From: Ensifer sp. PDNC004
Lineage (GTDB): Bacteria > Pseudomonadota > Alphaproteobacteria > Rhizobiales > Rhizobiaceae
Length of the DNA stretch: 64,000 nucleotides
Direction: 5' to 3'
Assembly (NCBI RefSeq): GCF_016919405.1
Contig: NZ_CP070352.1
Location: 1,054,001-1,118,000, forward strand
Shown: piece by piece, positions 62,969 to 64,000 of the stretch
Layout: every line of letters starts with the position of its first letter
Position numbering within the stretch: the stretch's first letter is position 1
The notes under the pieces: generated by a model
Database searches by the model: none
What the model saw: the letters and a program-made list of their open reading frames with translations, nothing else
What the model was told of the DNA's origin: nothing
Made by a program: the position numbers and the translations under genes

Positions 62969-64000
62969 ATGCAGGACAAGATCGATCAATTGCGCAACCT
63001 GCCCGTCGCGGCTCAGAAACTGTTCATCGGCGGCCGTTGGCAGGAGAGCCTCTTGGGCGTGACGCTCGACGTCGTCTCGCCGATCGACGGTCGGCATCTG
63101 ACGACGATTGCCGATGCGGCAGCCGGTGACGTCGATGCGGCGGTTCGCGCGGCGCGCGCCGCTTTCGAGAAGGGAAGCTGGTCGAAGGCTGCCCCGGCGC
63201 AACGCAAAAAGGTCCTGACGCGCATTGCCGAGATCATCGAGGCGCACGCGCTGGAACTGGCCGTTCTCGGCGTGCGCGATAACGGCACCGAAATCTCGAT
63301 GGCGCTGAAGGCGGAGCCAGGCAGTGCTGCCGGCACATTCCGCTACTATGCCGAGGCGCTCGACAAGGTCTATGGCGAAATCGCGCCGACGGCCGACAAT
63401 ATCCTCGGCCTCATTCATCGCGAGCCGATCGGCGTGGTCGCCGCGATCGTTCCCTGGAATTTTCCGCTGATGATCGGCGCCTGGAAGATCGCGCCGGCGC
63501 TTGCCGCCGGCAATTCCGTCGTGCTGAAGCCAGCCGAGGGCGCATCGCTTAGCCTGCTGAGGCTCGCTGAGATCTGCGCCGAGGCCGGTTTGCCCGAAGG
63601 CGTGTTGAATGTCGTCACCGGCCGCGGCGCGACGACGGGCGAAGCGATCGGGCTTCACGGCGATATCGATGTACTCGCCTTCACCGGTTCTGGCGGCGTC
63701 GGTCGTCGGCTGCTCGAATATTCCGCCCGCTCGAACCTGAAGCGCGTCTATCTCGAACTCGGCGGCAAGTCGCCGAACGTCGTCTTTGCCGACGCACCCG
63801 ACCTCGACCAGGCCGCACGCATTTCCGCCTATGGCATCTTCCGCAATTCCGGCCAGGTCTGTGTCGCCGGCTCCAGGCTCCTAGTTGAGCGCTCGATCTA
63901 TGAAGCCTTCGCAGAGAAGGTGGCGGCGATCGCGGCCGGTCTGAAGTTCGGCGACCCGCTGCTTCTTTCGACGGAGGCCGGCGCCATCTCCAGCGATGCG
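62969..64000 (+). CDS. Aldehyde dehydrogenase (3' end outside window)
   Basis: 344 codons are visible of an expected 490-500. Glu in YLELGGKSPNVVFAD (about 270), catalytic Cys in NSGQVCVAGSRLLVE (about 300), Asn in VPWNFPLMIGAWK. It resembles aminoaldehyde and gamma-glutamyl-aminobutyraldehyde dehydrogenases. It lies 69 bases after the permease and should oxidise the aldehyde generated by the lyase or aminotransferase opposite. The remainder lies outside the window. Confidence 0.92.
   Translation, partial: MQDKIDQLRNLPVAAQKLFIGGRWQESLLGVTLDVVSPIDGRHLTTIADAAAGDVDAAVRAARAAFEKGSWSKAAPAQRKKVLTRIAEIIEAHALELAVLGVRDNGTEISMALKAEPGSAAGTFRYYAEALDKVYGEIAPTADNILGLIHREPIGVVAAIVPWNFPLMIGAWKIAPALAAGNSVVLKPAEGASLSLLRLAEICAEAGLPEGVLNVVTGRGATTGEAIGLHGDIDVLAFTGSGGVGRRLLEYSARSNLKRVYLELGGKSPNVVFADAPDLDQAARISAYGIFRNSGQVCVAGSRLLVERSIYEAFAEKVAAIAAGLKFGDPLLLSTEAGAISSDA

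Noticed and set aside
61457..63658. A 733-codon open frame on the minus strand
   Set aside because: It is antisense to the permease and aldehyde dehydrogenase; it is Arg/Asp/Gly-rich with no domain.

Overview
The window looks like part of a repABC replicon (megaplasmid or chromid) of an alphaproteobacterium in the Rhizobiaceae, most probably Ensifer/Sinorhizobium. The grounds are a complete repA-repB-repC operon with its antisense RNA, an RHE_PE00001-type protein beside it, high GC throughout, many class III cyclases and two-component systems, and large catabolic and ABC-transport gene sets. I see no insertion sequence, rRNA, tRNA, CRISPR array or prophage. Species assignment is inference.

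Layout: 1-3056 (-) holds the open 3' end of a type V autotransporter. 3307-6388 (+) is a LytTR-type signalling unit: two tandem LytS-like kinases and one LytTR response regulator, each kinase preceded by the same 21-bp-spaced operator. 6401-10180 is a LysR regulator divergent from a glutathione transferase and a three-domain flavin/2Fe-2S reductase. 10249-16353 carries a class III cyclase, a small protein, an ABC exporter, a D-aminopeptidase and an rRNA pseudouridine synthase. 16583-19754 is a tctCBA tricarboxylate transporter. 19935-21389 has a small Cys-containing protein behind an FNR-like box, a Crp/Fnr regulator and a tiny membrane protein.

21434-28330 is the replicon core: the RHE_PE00001-type gene, repC (with the presumed origin inside it), an antisense RNA, repB, repA and a HutC-like GntR regulator. 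Seven 16-bp palindromes fitting the repABC parS pattern GTT-N4-GC-N4-AAC lie between 17657 and 28358, in two sequence classes. 28388-39244 is signalling and surface biology: a second cyclase, an OmpR-type pair, a lipoprotein, an EAL phosphodiesterase, a NarL-type pair flanked by two secreted Gly/Asn-rich proteins, and a membrane-bound hydrolase-like protein.

39332-45706 is a polyol-type ABC importer with a xylitol-dehydrogenase-like enzyme and an AraC regulator. After peptidase T, 47189-54161 is a homoprotocatechuate meta-cleavage operon (hpaI, hpaH, hpaG, an aromatic amino acid decarboxylase, hpaD, hpaE, hpaF) divergent from hpaR. The right end, 54782-64000, is the most intriguing part: a tightly coupled six-gene operon (IclR, Tm-1-like, HAD, two class III aminotransferase-fold enzymes, a small-molecule kinase) divergent from an amino acid/amine permease and an aldehyde dehydrogenase. 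The kinase next to a class III PLP enzyme resembles the known kinase plus phospho-lyase logic for hydroxylated amines, so it may be an undescribed amino-alcohol catabolic system. Its closeness to the hpa genes suggests, as inference only, an aromatic or biogenic amine substrate.
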